64,000 nucleotides of DNA from Turbatrix aceti (lineage: Eukaryota > Nematoda > Chromadorea > Rhabditida > Panagrolaimidae). Below the pieces are notes generated by a model, which was not told the origin of the DNA, made no database searches, and saw only the letters and a list, made by a program, of their open reading frames with translations. Every line of letters begins with the position of its first letter. Position 1 is the stretch's first letter. The stretch is taken from the NCBI GenBank assembly GCA_963969345.1, contig OZ017770.1, positions 1,063,246 through 1,127,245 of the forward strand, read 5' to 3'. Made by a program: the position numbers and the translations under genes. Shown here one piece after another: positions 25,204 through 38,091 of the stretch.

Positions 25204-28200
25204 TTAGTTATTGGGACATGATCCCTTCTTGACATCGCCAAAGACAGGGAGGGTGGAGACGTCGATTTCCTTGCGAACACCTTCGGGCGAGGTAAGGGCG
25301 ATGTTACGGACACAGCCAATATATGGTTCGTTAGTAGCCGACGTAGCGTATTTGACGTTCTTGGGCAAGGCACCCAGATAAAGTGGATTCTTTACTACAA
25401 TGCCAGACTTGACTTTTATAAATTTGAACGAACTTTGCTGATCAACGTTAAGGGAGATGATGTTTTTCTTCTTGATGAGCTGAAAAACATATTTTGCAAT
25501 GTGGAGAAAAATCCAACAAAAACAAACCTTGATTTCATGCCAGCGACCATCGCAAAGGGAATTGCTCGTAGGTGCAGCATATTCAACTCTGTAATTGCCT
25601 TCTCCGATTTCGACGTTAAGCACAGCGCTGTGGTTGACAATTTGAAGGTTTGCATATTGTAGCAGACCGACGGCAAGCAGGTTGACGTCACTGTTACGCG
25701 GACGAATTTCAAACTCAACAACGTAGTTTTTGCTGAAGTCAAACTCGGCATCCAGCACGGCGTATCCACCGTCTTTGCCAAAGTATATGCCTTCTTCCGA
25801 CGACACAGCGCAGGACTTGATACCGTACTGTTCACTGGGATCGTCCATTTTTTTGTCATTGACCGTAAATCCGCGCATGCAACCGGCAAATTCGCGACGA
25901 ATTGGCTGAAAAAAAGCACGTAAAAAACGTTTAAAAAAACAAATGTTCCCACCAAGTCTAATTCATTCTTCGCTTGAAGAATCCTGGAAGTCATGCTCTT
26001 TGGCAGACCACCGACGTAAAGGGGTGCGCTGAATTCGACATCTTCAAGGCCGATGGATCGGTTGTTGCCTTCTGCGACGTCGTCAACGAAGAGCGAGGCA
26101 GCGCTGCCTTCGCGAGCAATTCTGATAGTGTGCCACTCGTAGTCAAGGACGTTCTTCGAGCTCACAAGGTGGACGTAGTGGTTAGTTTGACCAAAAGCAA
26201 AGTTGACAAAGCCTTCTTTAAGGTAAACTGTCAAGAAGTCAACCTGGTTGTCACTGGTGAGGAAGGCGATAAAACCATTCTTGGCAACAGCACGCAGTTG
26301 AATGGAGAAGACAAAACTGGGTTCCAGAAGCTCGCTGACTCGATTGAACTCCAGACGAGCCTCGCGATACGATCCGAACAGCAGACCAGTCGAATCTTCT
26401 CGTTCGCCCAGCGGTGTGAGAGGAAGACCGCAACTGTTGACGACAGCCGCAGGCGGCTTCGAAGTCGCAGGAGCCAATGTAGTTGTTGTTGTAACAACCT
26501 CTGTCACCGTGGTAGCTGGTTCTTCTGAGGCAACAGAGTCCGGCGTTGTATGAATGCCAGTTACGCCATCTGTCAAAATAGTCGGCTCTGCAGGAGGCAA
26601 AGCCATGGCGCATTGAGTCAGCTTGATTTCGTTGGCAGTGTATTCAGCAAAGTTTGTGATTACGCCATTCCAGATGACATCTGCGATGCAGCCAACAAAA
26701 TGGCCTTCCTCATTGATGCGACCAAAATCAAGCTTCAAGTTTCGAGACGAGAAATCTTCGAGATCGACATTAGCTTCTTGCTGCACGTCGTCGTCGATAT
26801 TGATAATCAACTTATCTCCCTTGTAACTAGCCGACAGGTAATGCCAAGCAGAGTCAGCGCCATCTGGATAAGGAATCGTGAGCAGCTCGTTCTGACCATT
26901 TGATGCGACAACAAATTTGCCATCATCATAGTCAATTCGGAGAACATTATTCTGAAACATTACGTGGATTACGGTAAGTCATGTTGACATAAGGACGATA
27001 AAGTGCCAGCAACTTACATTCTCTGAAGACAATACACTGACAATGTGCGCTTGTGTTTGGTTTGTTCGGAAGCGCAAAGCCAGATCAAAGTCATCTTTAG
27101 CCGGTAAGCCGCCAAGGGTCAACTTGGCACGTTCCGAGATGAGTGAAGCCTTTCGCACAAGGGTATACGGACAGGAAGGCTGGGTACCCTTTGTTGCGTT
27201 TGCCTCGTGGAGGTTGGGATAAGCAGTATCAATTTTGAGATTTTTCAGGCAGCCGCGGAATGGAGTTACCGTAAAGCGTCTAAAAGTGAGTTAATTATTG
27301 TTTTTGATATCAAAAATAAATCAACTATTAAAACATACGCTTCGACGTCCTGAGGCAATCCACCGAGATAGATTGAGTCCGACACACTCATTTCAAACAT
27401 AGCGCCGGGTGATTCGCCTTCTGCAATGTCGGATTCGTCGACCTGCATTGTCGCCTTTTTGTCAATTCTGTTGATCTGAACAATATGCCATTTTCCGTCG
27501 TTGTAATTGTCTTGCTTGCTGCGAAGTTTGCCGACACCGGATCCCAGATCAAAGGATAAACTAACTTGACCTCCCGTGAGTTCGACGACTAATTGATCGT
27601 GCTGAAAAACAAAGTTACGTAAAGCAATGGTAACGACAAACAAGAGATTAACTAACGTCTTTGCCAACAAAGAAGAGTAATCCATTTGGCGAGTATGTCA
27701 TGAAAGACAACAAGATGGAAGTCTTCTTACGAAGACTCGACGACTGAACACCAATTTGCAGGTAGCCGTCTCCATCAAAGCTGATTGGGCTTTCCTCGCT
27801 GTTTTCATAGGGCACTGATGGGTGCGATGGACTGCCGTGCACGTTTCTGGTGACGTTGCTGTTCCACAGACCGATGAGCTTGCCGTTGGCACGGAAGGTG
27901 TCAATTTCGCCAATGAATGTTTTATCGGCAATCGTAACAGGAGTGCGGAAGTTGTTGGGGAAGCCGCCAATGAAAACGCTTGGTTTTTCGATGAGCTCCA
28001 GAACGCTATCATCCTTATCGGCGACAAAGTGGCTTTCGTCTGCAATTTCGTCGCTGTTCGGGGCAGAAATCTTGATGGTAGCATGGCGGCCGGCTCGGTT
28101 GATGATCACTTCACGCCAATTGTTGTCGTTGACAAGCCTAAAAATCAATTAATAAGAAATAGTCCAAAACAAAATGTAAAACTCACGTTGGCAAAACCTT

Positions 28201-31200
28201 GCTAGCCGGACCTTCTCCAAAGTCGATAGTGAGCTTCGGTTTGCCTTCTTCGAGTTCAAGCGCAATGTACTCTGCCTTGCCCTGACGTTCTTCGTTACCA
28301 ATATAGGCAAGAGTACCGGTAGAACGAGGAGTGCGGAAGAAGAAGCGAAGATCAGTATGCAGGGAGACGTCTTCATCGACAAGTGGCAGCTTGAGATAGC
28401 TATCAGGTTGGAATCGAGAACTCAACTTGATCTGATTTGTCTTGTCACGAACAAGAGCGATCTTTTCCTTGAGCGCTGCAATACGAGAGGTAAAGTCGCT
28501 GAGACGCTTTTCATTTGAGCTGAATTTCTTTCGGATGGTCTTGATCTTGCTTTTCAGCGCTTCGAGATTAGTTAGGGAATCGTTGAGTTGAGTGTTGCTG
28601 TTTTCGAAGGCTTGATTAACTTCGTTGTTGCTCTTCACGACCTGCTGTACTTTTTCTGTCAGGTTTTTGATTTTTGGATCCAGCTCTTCTTGCGTAGCTT
28701 CAAAATCTTCCAGACGCTTCACTGTTTTGTCGATGTCCGGGATTTCAAAGCTTTTTGCAGCTTCGATGTTTTCGTTTGTCGAGTCAGTGAGATGCTTGAC
28801 CTTCTCCTTGATGCCGGCGATGCGCTGGGAGTATCCGTTATACGTGTTATTAAGCTCACTGAATTCGTTATCGATGGCAGTTGTTCCGTTCGTTTCCAAG
28901 TCATCATTTTGCAATTGAGCGATTTCAGATTGAATGTTTGGAATTTCATTTTGCGCTTCCAAAGCGTTTTCGATGGCACTGTGGGAATAGTTGCTTGCGG
29001 CTTTGATTGCATCCAAAAGTTCGTCGTAATGGCGGTTCAAGCTGAGGAATTCTTCAGAGCCAGCGGTGTTCTGCTGGAAGATATCACTCAGATTCTTAGC
29101 TTGTTGCGCCTTTTCGTTAAGCTGTTGAACCAACTCCGTGGTGTTAGCACTGACGGATCGCCTACGGCGTTGTTCAGGCTCAGATAGTACTTGGACTTCC
29201 TGCCGGGTGACCAGAAGCTGGCCAAGCTCATCTTGGATGACCTTGTTGGTTTCGGTCAGCACATCGATGGCTTCTTTGAGCTTGTTGTTGGCCTCACGGT
29301 GATCAGCGATTGTCTGTTGAACGTTCTTGTCCGCTTCAGAGATGCTCGCATAAATGGCATTGAGTTCAAAGAAAGGCAACTTAGAGACACTTTCTTGGAT
29401 TTTTGTGGTTTGCTTGCTGCTGTTTGTGAGTTCGCCGATGAAAGCATTGATCAATTCTTCGTGATCGTTGATCTTTTTAATAGCTTTTTCGTACTCATTC
29501 GCTTGCTCTTGCTTCTGCTTGGAGTACTCGGAAATTTCCTCACGCAGAATACTGATGTTTCGGATTTGATCCTTCAGCTGATCAATTTTTTCGTCCAATG
29601 AGATGTTTTTTACGCCTTCGAGAAGTTCTTCCGCGTGGTTGAGAAGCTGCTGCTTGTGGTGAATAGGTGGACGAACGGCAAACGTATCGACAAGAGTTTT
29701 GATCGACCCGATGACCCAGCTGCCAATACCCTTGAATTCGCGAAGCGATCTTTGGACTTGAGAAAGCTTGCCTTGAAGACGCTCAATAGTGTCCTCAACA
29801 ACAGGGTAGGCGTCGTTGATGCGATCGATGTCAGCGTCGAATTGCGACACGTTGGAAAGCACCGCCTCAGCTTCAGCAAAAACGTCTTTCACTTCAGTGT
29901 CTTCCAAGCCATTGCCAATGAGCTCAATTGTCGGCTTATACGTCTTGACGCGTTTGTTAATTTTGTTGAGCCGGGAGCCAGCCAGCGCGACGCTTGACAT
30001 GTTGTTCAGGTTGGTAGAGAGAGCGTCGGCCGAGATTTGAAGGCTTTCGACTTCTGCATTGAGGGCAAAGACGCATTCATCGCAGTCTAAAATATAGCAA
30101 TTAAATATGTTTCGACAAAAAATTAAATCTTACGTCTGCAACCATAAATTGGGATGCGCAAAAAGTCATCGATACATTGGTCGCAGCGGGGACCAGTTGC
30201 GCCTTCCTGACAGTGGCATTGACCGGTTCTGATGTCACACACCGTTCCCAAAGACAGATCCGCTTCGCAATCGCACTTTTTGCAGCCATTTGCACCGTAA
30301 TCCCAGTAGCCGTGTTTGCAACGTTCACATTGCAGCCCGTCGGCACCAGACATGCAAGGGCACTGACCGGTCTTGAGGTCACACTGCGCGTTCGATGACG
30401 CTTCACCGCACTCGCAAGATCGGCAACCGCGGCACGAATCAAAGCCCCATGCGTTTTCCTGAAAATTGTTCAATTAAAATTTTAATTGCTATTTTTTGTA
30501 AAAATCAAACAAACCGCGCAATGATCGCAGTTTTCGCCTTCGACTAGAGGCTTGCATGTGCATTCACCGTTGGCATTGTCACACCTGTGGCTTCCACATT
30601 GGTTGCAGGAGCATTCAGTGCAGTTTTTGGACAGCAAGGCGTCGCCGTAGTACCAGTCTTTGCACACTTCGCAGCGTCGGCCATCGGTGTTGCCTTGGCA
30701 GAGGGCGCAATCCCCGGTCACCGGATGACAGGAACCAGCTTCAGTTAGGTTGTTGTTTTCATTGCAAAAGCAAGGCTCGCAGTTGCCACCAAGAATGACA
30801 GGATTACCAAAGAAACCGGAATCACAGGATTCACACTGACGTCCAGCAAAGCCGGGCTTGCACTGGCAGCTGGAGAGAATACCAACTTCGTCGACCTGGC
30901 ATGAGACAGCAAAGTTGTTTGTCGGAATGGCCAATGGGCATTCACAGGCCTGGCAAGCGTATGGACTTGGGTTGCTGGCATTGCCGTGGTAGCCTTCGAT
31001 GCAGCTTTCGCAGTGTTCGCCTTCTGTATTGTGCTGGCAGCCAAGACAGACACCTGTATCGGGATCGCAGGTTCCAGTATGGCCATGACAGTTGCAGGGC
31101 ACACACGAAGAGCCAATAACTGAATCGGATTTCACGCGGTAGTAACCAGCAGCGCATTCCTGGCAAGATAGACCGGTGTAGGGAGTAGGGCAGGCACAGC

Positions 31201-34200
31201 GCTCGACAGACTTGGCCAAAACTGGGCTGTATTGTTCACGTTGACCTGCGACCTCAATTTCAAACTGCTCCAAAGTTGCTTCGATCGCCTTTGTGTTGGG
31301 TGACGCCCGGACCGCAATAGCATTGAGACGGCGCAGAATAAGCATCAGTTCTTGTCGAGAAGCTGGTTCTCCGCTTGGTAGAAGCCAGTTTTCGGCAAGA
31401 ATGTTGGCTTTGACGTGGAAACGCTCAGAAGCATTGAAGGGCTGCTCGTGTGAGAAGTATTCCACGACGCTGTTGTTTGAGATAAGTTTGACGTCGGCGC
31501 CGTTGACACTTTCACCAGAATCCGAAACACTCGAAATGATGAATGAAATCGACAGACCGTAAGAAGTGGTGTAATCATTGCCTTTGAACTTTCTGACAAA
31601 GTAAATTGCCTCGGCAGGACTGCTGCTGTCCCCGGTGTACTTCACGACTCCATGGTTACTCGAAACGTTTCCGCTGGGATCATCTGTTGTCCAGGAAGAT
31701 TCTTCAAGCGCGACTGCATGAACGGGTAAGTTAGATGACGTGCAACGATCGGTAGTGCCGAAGCAGAAACAGGAAGCACAACCAACTGGATTGCTGCCAC
31801 GGAGGAAGAATGTGCTGGCCACGCAGGTATCGCAGCGAGGGCCTCCGACGTTCTTCTTGCAAATGCACTGAGCAGTTCGCTCGTCGCAAATGGCCTCCGT
31901 CGTTCCATCAGGGTCGCAGTCGCATGGGTGGCAGTGAGGGTAGCCGTAGAAACCAGGAAGACAACGATCGCAGCGTCTGCCCCCGACGTTGTCCTTGCAA
32001 AGGCACTGACCATTAGTAGGATCACAGCGCAGTTCTCCGTTGTACGAGCCTTCAGGACGACATCCGCAAAGCTGGCAACCAATCAGCGGGTCGTAGCCGT
32101 AGCCGTATGACACACACTTGTCACATGTCTGGCCTTCGACGTATTGGGGGCAGAAGCACTGTCCGGTCTGCTCGTTGCACTGCTTATTTACGCCACACTT
32201 GCATTTAATGCAGTTCGGGAAGTCATAGTGTCCAGGTGCACAGCGATCGCAGCTACGACCGATGATGTTTGCTTTGCACTTGCACTGACCGCCATACTTG
32301 TCGCAGCAGAAATCAGTTGAGCCGTGGGGGTTGCAGCCACAAGGCAACGCTCCTCCGTTGAACTCTGTAGTCAGCGAAAATATTTTGTCACGGCAGAAGT
32401 CAGAAACGTTATCCGGGTGGTTTTGGAAGTGATTTTCAGAGCAGTGGTCGAAAAATTCGGGAGATGTGAATACGGGCAGCGGCTTTACGATTGAGTCACG
32501 GTAGTAGGTGTAAGGCACTGCAGCGACGGAATCAATGTAAATCGGACCGATTTGAGACGAGTTGTAGTAGAACGTCAAGGTATACTTGTCATCGGTAAAG
32601 AAGGGTTTCTGTCCGTTTTTGTCGACAACCAGCGTACGACATCCGGTAACGGACGGACAGTAGTTAAACTGAGCATCCGCAAAGTGATCACTCTGGACCA
32701 AGACATCCGTGGTAATAGGCGAGTTGTCCGGATTGAAGTAGTGGACGACAAAGATATAATGACCAGATGCAGAGACAACTCCGGAAATTTCAACAGTACT
32801 CTGCACACTGTCGAGTGAAACCAAGTGAATATTTTTTCCGCCTTCGATATTGAATGACAGTTTTTCACCAAGAACGCTGTTGTTGACGTTAGGGCCGCTT
32901 TCAGCTTCGCTGATAATTGCGCTAGGTGGGGGTTGATGAGTGAGTCCCTTGCAACCCTTTTCGTGGCGAATGCACACCGGCGTTTGACGAAGGAAATCTG
33001 GACGCCATTTCTTCAAAGGAATCAGGTTGACAGCAGCGATGCCAAAGCGGTGATTAGGCTGGACAGTTAGATACAAGGTCGCAGGAGTATCCTCGGATAA
33101 AGGAATCACCGAAGGCAATCCATCAGTTGTCAGCAATTCGCGGCAGAAAGTGCTAAAAAATTATCAATGATTTTTTGTGCAAAATAAAAAAAATTCTTAC
33201 TCATATGGGCAGTGGTTAAGAACGATATTGCCGTTAACCAATGTTTCGTTTCCGTTACTCAGTACCTCGGCTTTCAAAGGAGCGTTGAACTTTTGAGTGT
33301 TATAGTATTCCAGTACAACGACGTAGTCATCCGCAGTCGACACCTCAAGTGGAATCTTGATCGTGCCTAAGTGCTCGTCGGTTTCGACTACCAGAGCATT
33401 GCCAGTCGATTCCGGCAGTTCGCTAGTGCTCATATCCTCCAATTGAACTTCTTCGTCATCTTTAATGGATTTGATGGCTTCCGAAGTGTCAGAAGGTACT
33501 CGATGGGAAAATGGCAGTGGCGGGTAAAGCAGTTCTAGGCAGAGTTCATTTTTGTTTCGTTGAGCGGGACATGGATTGTAGATATGAGCGGAGAGAATCG
33601 GTGCTTCGTAGTACTCAAGGGGAAGCAGAACAATGTAATCGAGGAATAAACGTTTCGGGGTACGGAATGTGATTTCCCAGCGACCAGGATTCAGGACAAT
33701 TGGTGACGAAGCTTCGTTCACAGCAACGGTAAGAGGTTCTTTGGTAACCGCCAACACTGCAGTCAGGTTCTGCTGCGCATCGGCTGTGTTAGTGTCGATT
33801 GGGTGAACAGAAATCTCAACATCGACAGCCACAGGAGTCGGATTGACGTAATGCAGAAGCAACTTGTACATCGATGATTTTCGGATGTCAGCATATATGC
33901 GAATGTCGTCCTGAATTGGCGAAAAGACAGCGAATCCCTTGAACGAGAAGTCAGGAAACTCTTCATCACTAGAGGCAAAGCGTACTGCGTCGCCATCTGG
34001 CCGGTGACCATTTTCAGCTTCGTACTGTTGATGCCATAGAGTCGGGAAGTAATGATCCGTAATGGGCGAATCGCAACGCAATCCTTCAACTCGGGGTCGG
34101 CAACGGCACTGACCATTATGCATGTTGCAAGAACGGCTTACGGCACCACCGGCATCGCAGTCGCATGATTCGCATCCCACGTGGTTGTTGACGTTCAGAT

Positions 34201-36673
34201 GATAAAATCCGTCTGCGCACTGATCGCACTTTGTACCACCAGCGTATTGCTTGCAAACGCATTGACCCGTCTGCTTGTCGCAACTGTTAAGCAAAGACAG
34301 CGTACCGGTCATGTTGCAAGCGCAGTCGACACATCCATCTGGGTGATAGTTTTGTAGGTCCCAGAACGTTTCTTTGCAGTCGTTACACGTTCTGCCATCA
34401 ACATTCTTCTTACACGTGCACAATTCGCCAGGAGCAACCTTGTCGCAGCCGGCAAAATCACGAGTAACGCCGCTGGGGTTGCAGTTGCATTCTTCGCAAA
34501 TGGGAAAGTTGAAGAAGTTAGGCTGGCAACTGTTGCAGTTCTTTCCAATAAAGTTTGATTTACAATAGCACTAAAAAATAATAATGATAAAAAATTATGT
34601 CATGAGTTTTAAATCTGCTTACCTGGCCATTGTTGTCACAGGTCAAACCCTTTGATCCTTGACTGTAGCAGTCACATGGCAGGCACTCCGGATACTTATA
34701 ATAACCAGCCGCGCACTTATCACAGGTTCTTCCGGTAAAGTTTCCGAAGCAAGGACACTCCCCGGTAACAATGTCACAGGTGCTGTTTTTAGAGCCATGT
34801 TCATCGCAGTTACATTGCTTACAGTTCGGGTAGTCGTAGTGATCTTCGTCGCATTCCCCACAACGTTGACCAGCAAAGCCTGGTTTGCAAAGACACTGCC
34901 CAACAAACGGGTCACAAATATCGCCTTCGGTGCCACTGGGATCGCAGTTGCAGAACTCGCATTTTGGATAGTCGAAGTAGCCTTTGGCGCACTCATCGCA
35001 CTGGATTCCACCGTGGTTAGACTTGCATACACACTGTCCGGTTACCTTGTCGCATTCCGAGTTAACAGAACCTTCTTCGTTGCATACACATTTCGTACAA
35101 CCAGCGGAGATGTTCGTGAAGCCTGTCTCGCACTCGTCGCAGAATTCTCCACCGTAACCTGGCTTGCAAGGGCACTTGCCATCAACAGGAAGACACACGT
35201 CCCCTTCAGTGCCGTTGACGTAGCAAGGGCAAGGCGTGCACTCTGGAGGGTCGTAGTAGCCAGGTGCACACTGATCGCAGTCTTCGCCAGTGAAACGTGG
35301 CAGACACTCACATTTTCCGGTTTCCTCAGCGCACTTGCCGTTGTGCTTTGCAGGATCGCATCGGCAGGGATGACATGCGTAGGTGTCGTTCCACGCGTAT
35401 CCAGCAGGCCGGTAGTGACCGTCGACGCACTGATTGCAGTTGATGCCTTGGGTGTTGTGCTGGCAGTTCAGGCACCGACCGCCACCAGAGTAGTTCCCGT
35501 GGATGTCAAGACTAGCGTTAGCTGCATCGAGTTCTGGATCGTATTCGCATTCGTAGCTGTGACCGTTGCAGTTGCATTGTTCGCATTGGAAGTTCTCGCC
35601 CTCCATCGCGCGCTGCCATTTCTTCTGAACAAATCCGGGACAGCATTGTTCACAGTTGTCGCCACAGGTGTTATGTTCACAGCGGCACATCCAGGTTCGC
35701 GGTCGGTTGACGTCGAGGACATCGCAAGAGTCAGCATGACCGTTGCAGACACAACGACCGCCCATGAGGATTTCTTTGATGGCGTAATAGTAGCGTCTGG
35801 TGACAGTAGGATCGTTATGTTCATTCAGATCCATGAGATGACCCTGCAGAGTTTTGGTCTTGATCAATCGCAGGCGAACGTTGGTAGCACGGGCAAAGTT
35901 TTGCAAGACAGGTGAGTGACTGAAGTTGTGCTTGCTGGGACGGTTTTCGAGAAGGTTGATGACAATTTCACCGTTCTCCATTGGATGGATCTGCGAGTAT
36001 TCATGCGTGCAGATAACAGCATCATCTGCATCAACATCCTTCAGAGTGTGAGTACCAAAACGACGGGCGCATTCTGCCGGTGACGAAGCAAAGTACTGCC
36101 AAGGCTGGTAGGTAATGCCGTAATCAACCGATCGCTCGAGCACCCATGTTCCTGGACGCGGACTGTTGGCCATCTGGATCCAGACATACGCGACGTGAAA
36201 CTCTTGTTCAAGATCAATAGTGATGTTAACTTCGTTGAATTCTCGGCCTCGAGATAGGGGAGGGGACTGCCACCACGAGGGGCTGCCATCCACCATGTTG
36301 CTGGCCGGATGAGCATACGATGTGTTGGCTTCGCAGAAGTCACAGTTCTGACCGCCTTGTAGAAATGATTGTTCCATTCTGGCGTGCCGAAAGGTGGTGT
36401 TATCCGTCAACAGACTGAACGAGTACTGATTGTGGGGCGAATAGGCAGATGCTGTAAAAAAATCGATTCATAACATTTATGTTTGTTTTACAAAATGGAC
36501 CGACCTGTAATTGTGCAGTACATTTCCCTGATTGAGACGCCATTAGATTCGCCGCAGGTGCTAGACGAGTGTATTCTGCGTCCTAGTGCCAGATTTCGGT
36601 TTGGCGGTACAAGGACAACGCCCAAGGCTGTTGTCACCCCAAGTAGGAGCAACAACAACTCTTGTCGCATCAT
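25204..36673 (-). CDS. epi-1: laminin alpha chain, alpha-3/5 (EPI-1) type
   Basis: About twelve exons, including several over 1 kb, run from ATG 36673 to TAA 25204-25206 and encode roughly 3,600 residues, as in LAMA5 and worm EPI-1. Order: signal peptide; LN domain (36450-35760); about eleven EGF-like LE modules; domain IVb, starting [12 protein letters not shown], which is specific to alpha-3/5 chains; LE modules 12-16; an L4 domain (about 31750-31200) inserted in an LE; further LE modules to a total near 22; the coiled coil (about 30090-28420); then five LG domains, with a Thr/Pro-rich linker between LG3 and LG4. It is a secreted basement-membrane component that assembles with beta and gamma chains; LG domains bind integrin and dystroglycan. 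An RRRRS basic site interrupts the coiled coil near 29165. A TTTTTTAG acceptor lies 9 bp before the start codon. Confidence 0.97.
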
Positions 36674-37430
36674 CAATTGACCTAAAAAAGACAAATTAAA
36701 AAAATAATTCACAGCAGCAATAGCCACGCAACAGATGCCAAAGACGGTAAAAGCTGGAAGCTGAGAGGTATACTTATGTAACTTTTTTTCTATCGAATTG
36801 GATTGTCCAGTGTGCGCTGGGAAAGACCGCTGCGTTAATCCCCGATCGCAATGGATTGGCACACCAGACGGACAATGGCTTATTGGAAGAAACAAAAAAA
36901 CAGCAGTAGTACGCTTTGCAAAAGCAAGTCGTGAAAACCAAAAGGTCGGCAGCGGTACTGAGTTGACTCATTTCAGTGTCTAGGAGTTAGGAGGAATGTA
37001 AGGCAAATTGAGTAATCAATTTGAAATCTTTCCCCATCACCCGAAGAGAACGCGCTAAATTGCAAAAAAGTGACTTTTTTTCAAAGACGAAAGAGCTAAA
37101 GGTTGTTGGTTGATCTGGACAACGATTGGTAAACCAAAAACTCGATAGAGGCACTGGTATAAGCAATGCCCGATAAAACAAATGTTGCGCTCAATGCGGA
37201 GCTCGATCAGGCAGGCTTGCCTGCCCCACCCTATCTCCGGGTGTTTTTTATTGTAGCAATATCGTAAACCAGGCAAGAACCGTGTAGCGGGATCGCTGTG
37301 CTTATGGACATCGACGAGGGGTGTAAATGACCGCAGTCCATTGAAAAGGCAGACAGGTGTATCGTTAACGGCGCTCTATTTGCATAATGATAAACATCTT
37401 CGTTTCGAGCAGTTTATTATAGTGCTTAAC
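36674..37430. other. laminin 5' flank
   Basis: This is the presumed promoter and 5' UTR region of the laminin gene. The TTTTTTAG just before the ATG suggests either an untranslated upstream exon or a spliced-leader acceptor. No separate gene is supported. Confidence 0.5.
37210..37225. repeat. perfect 16-bp inverted repeat
   Basis: GGCAGGC, TT, GCCTGCC form perfect 7-bp arms with a 2-bp spacer in an AT-rich setting, about 540 bp upstream of the laminin start. The central decamer AGGCTTGCCT fits the RRRCWWGYYY half-site of p53-family factors, but only a single half-site is seen. Confidence 0.35.
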
Positions 37431-37976
37431 CCCGATCATGGCACACATGGCACCGACTGACAGACAAAACAGTATTTTATTATCAAGTTTAGAAAACGCG
37501 CGAAATATAGAACGCTTAAATGATAGATACATGAAATCTAAATAACGATTAATCAAGATCCGGAATGCACAAAGTAGCTAGCCGGTGACTGAAGCACGGT
37601 GGCACTGTCGAGGAGTAGCGTATTGCGCAGTATGGATGGGCGGGAATGGTCTGGTCCGACTCCGCGTTGCTGTCTTCCTTCCAATTTTCAAAGCGTTGTA
37701 CGTCCGAGTGATTTCAGCAATGCCCAGGTTATCAAGCCATTGTTTGTCCCGACTCCCAGGGATAGGCTGCCAATCATAAAAAGTGTGAATGTGGCTTACC
37801 GGCGGTCATCGCTGCATTGTGTCGTCTCGTTCGTCTGCCGCACAGCGTTTTTTGGTCATTCAAAGTGTTGAGCGCGATTGTTGCACAGCCAAAACACTCG
37901 TTCCATGAAGCATGGAGAAAACAACTTTTAAAATTGTTGTGACAATCCGCAGTAAATTAAAAACGAAAAGTACATT
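37431..37976 (-). pseudogene. broken tandem copy of the 3' exons of the neighbouring GPCR
   Basis: This block is homologous over its whole length to 37977-38515, offset by about 542 bp, and lies just downstream of the intact receptor gene. It retains the sequence of the TM7/tail exon and last exon but is dead: the codon after SQQF has become TAA, where the intact copy reads SQQFRE; the acceptor before the last exon has changed from TTGCAG to TTGCTG; and the TM7 motif SYPFRFAIYC is degraded. The donor GTAAGCC is still present. It is best read as a recent tandem duplication that decayed after copying. Confidence 0.75.
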
Positions 37977-38091
37977 CCCCGATCACGGCACCTGGCACAA
38001 AACAGCATTTTATTTTAAAGCGCATAAAATAGAGAACCCTTAAATGATTGCAGATAAAATGCGTTAATGCAAAAGAAGCAATGAAAAGAGA

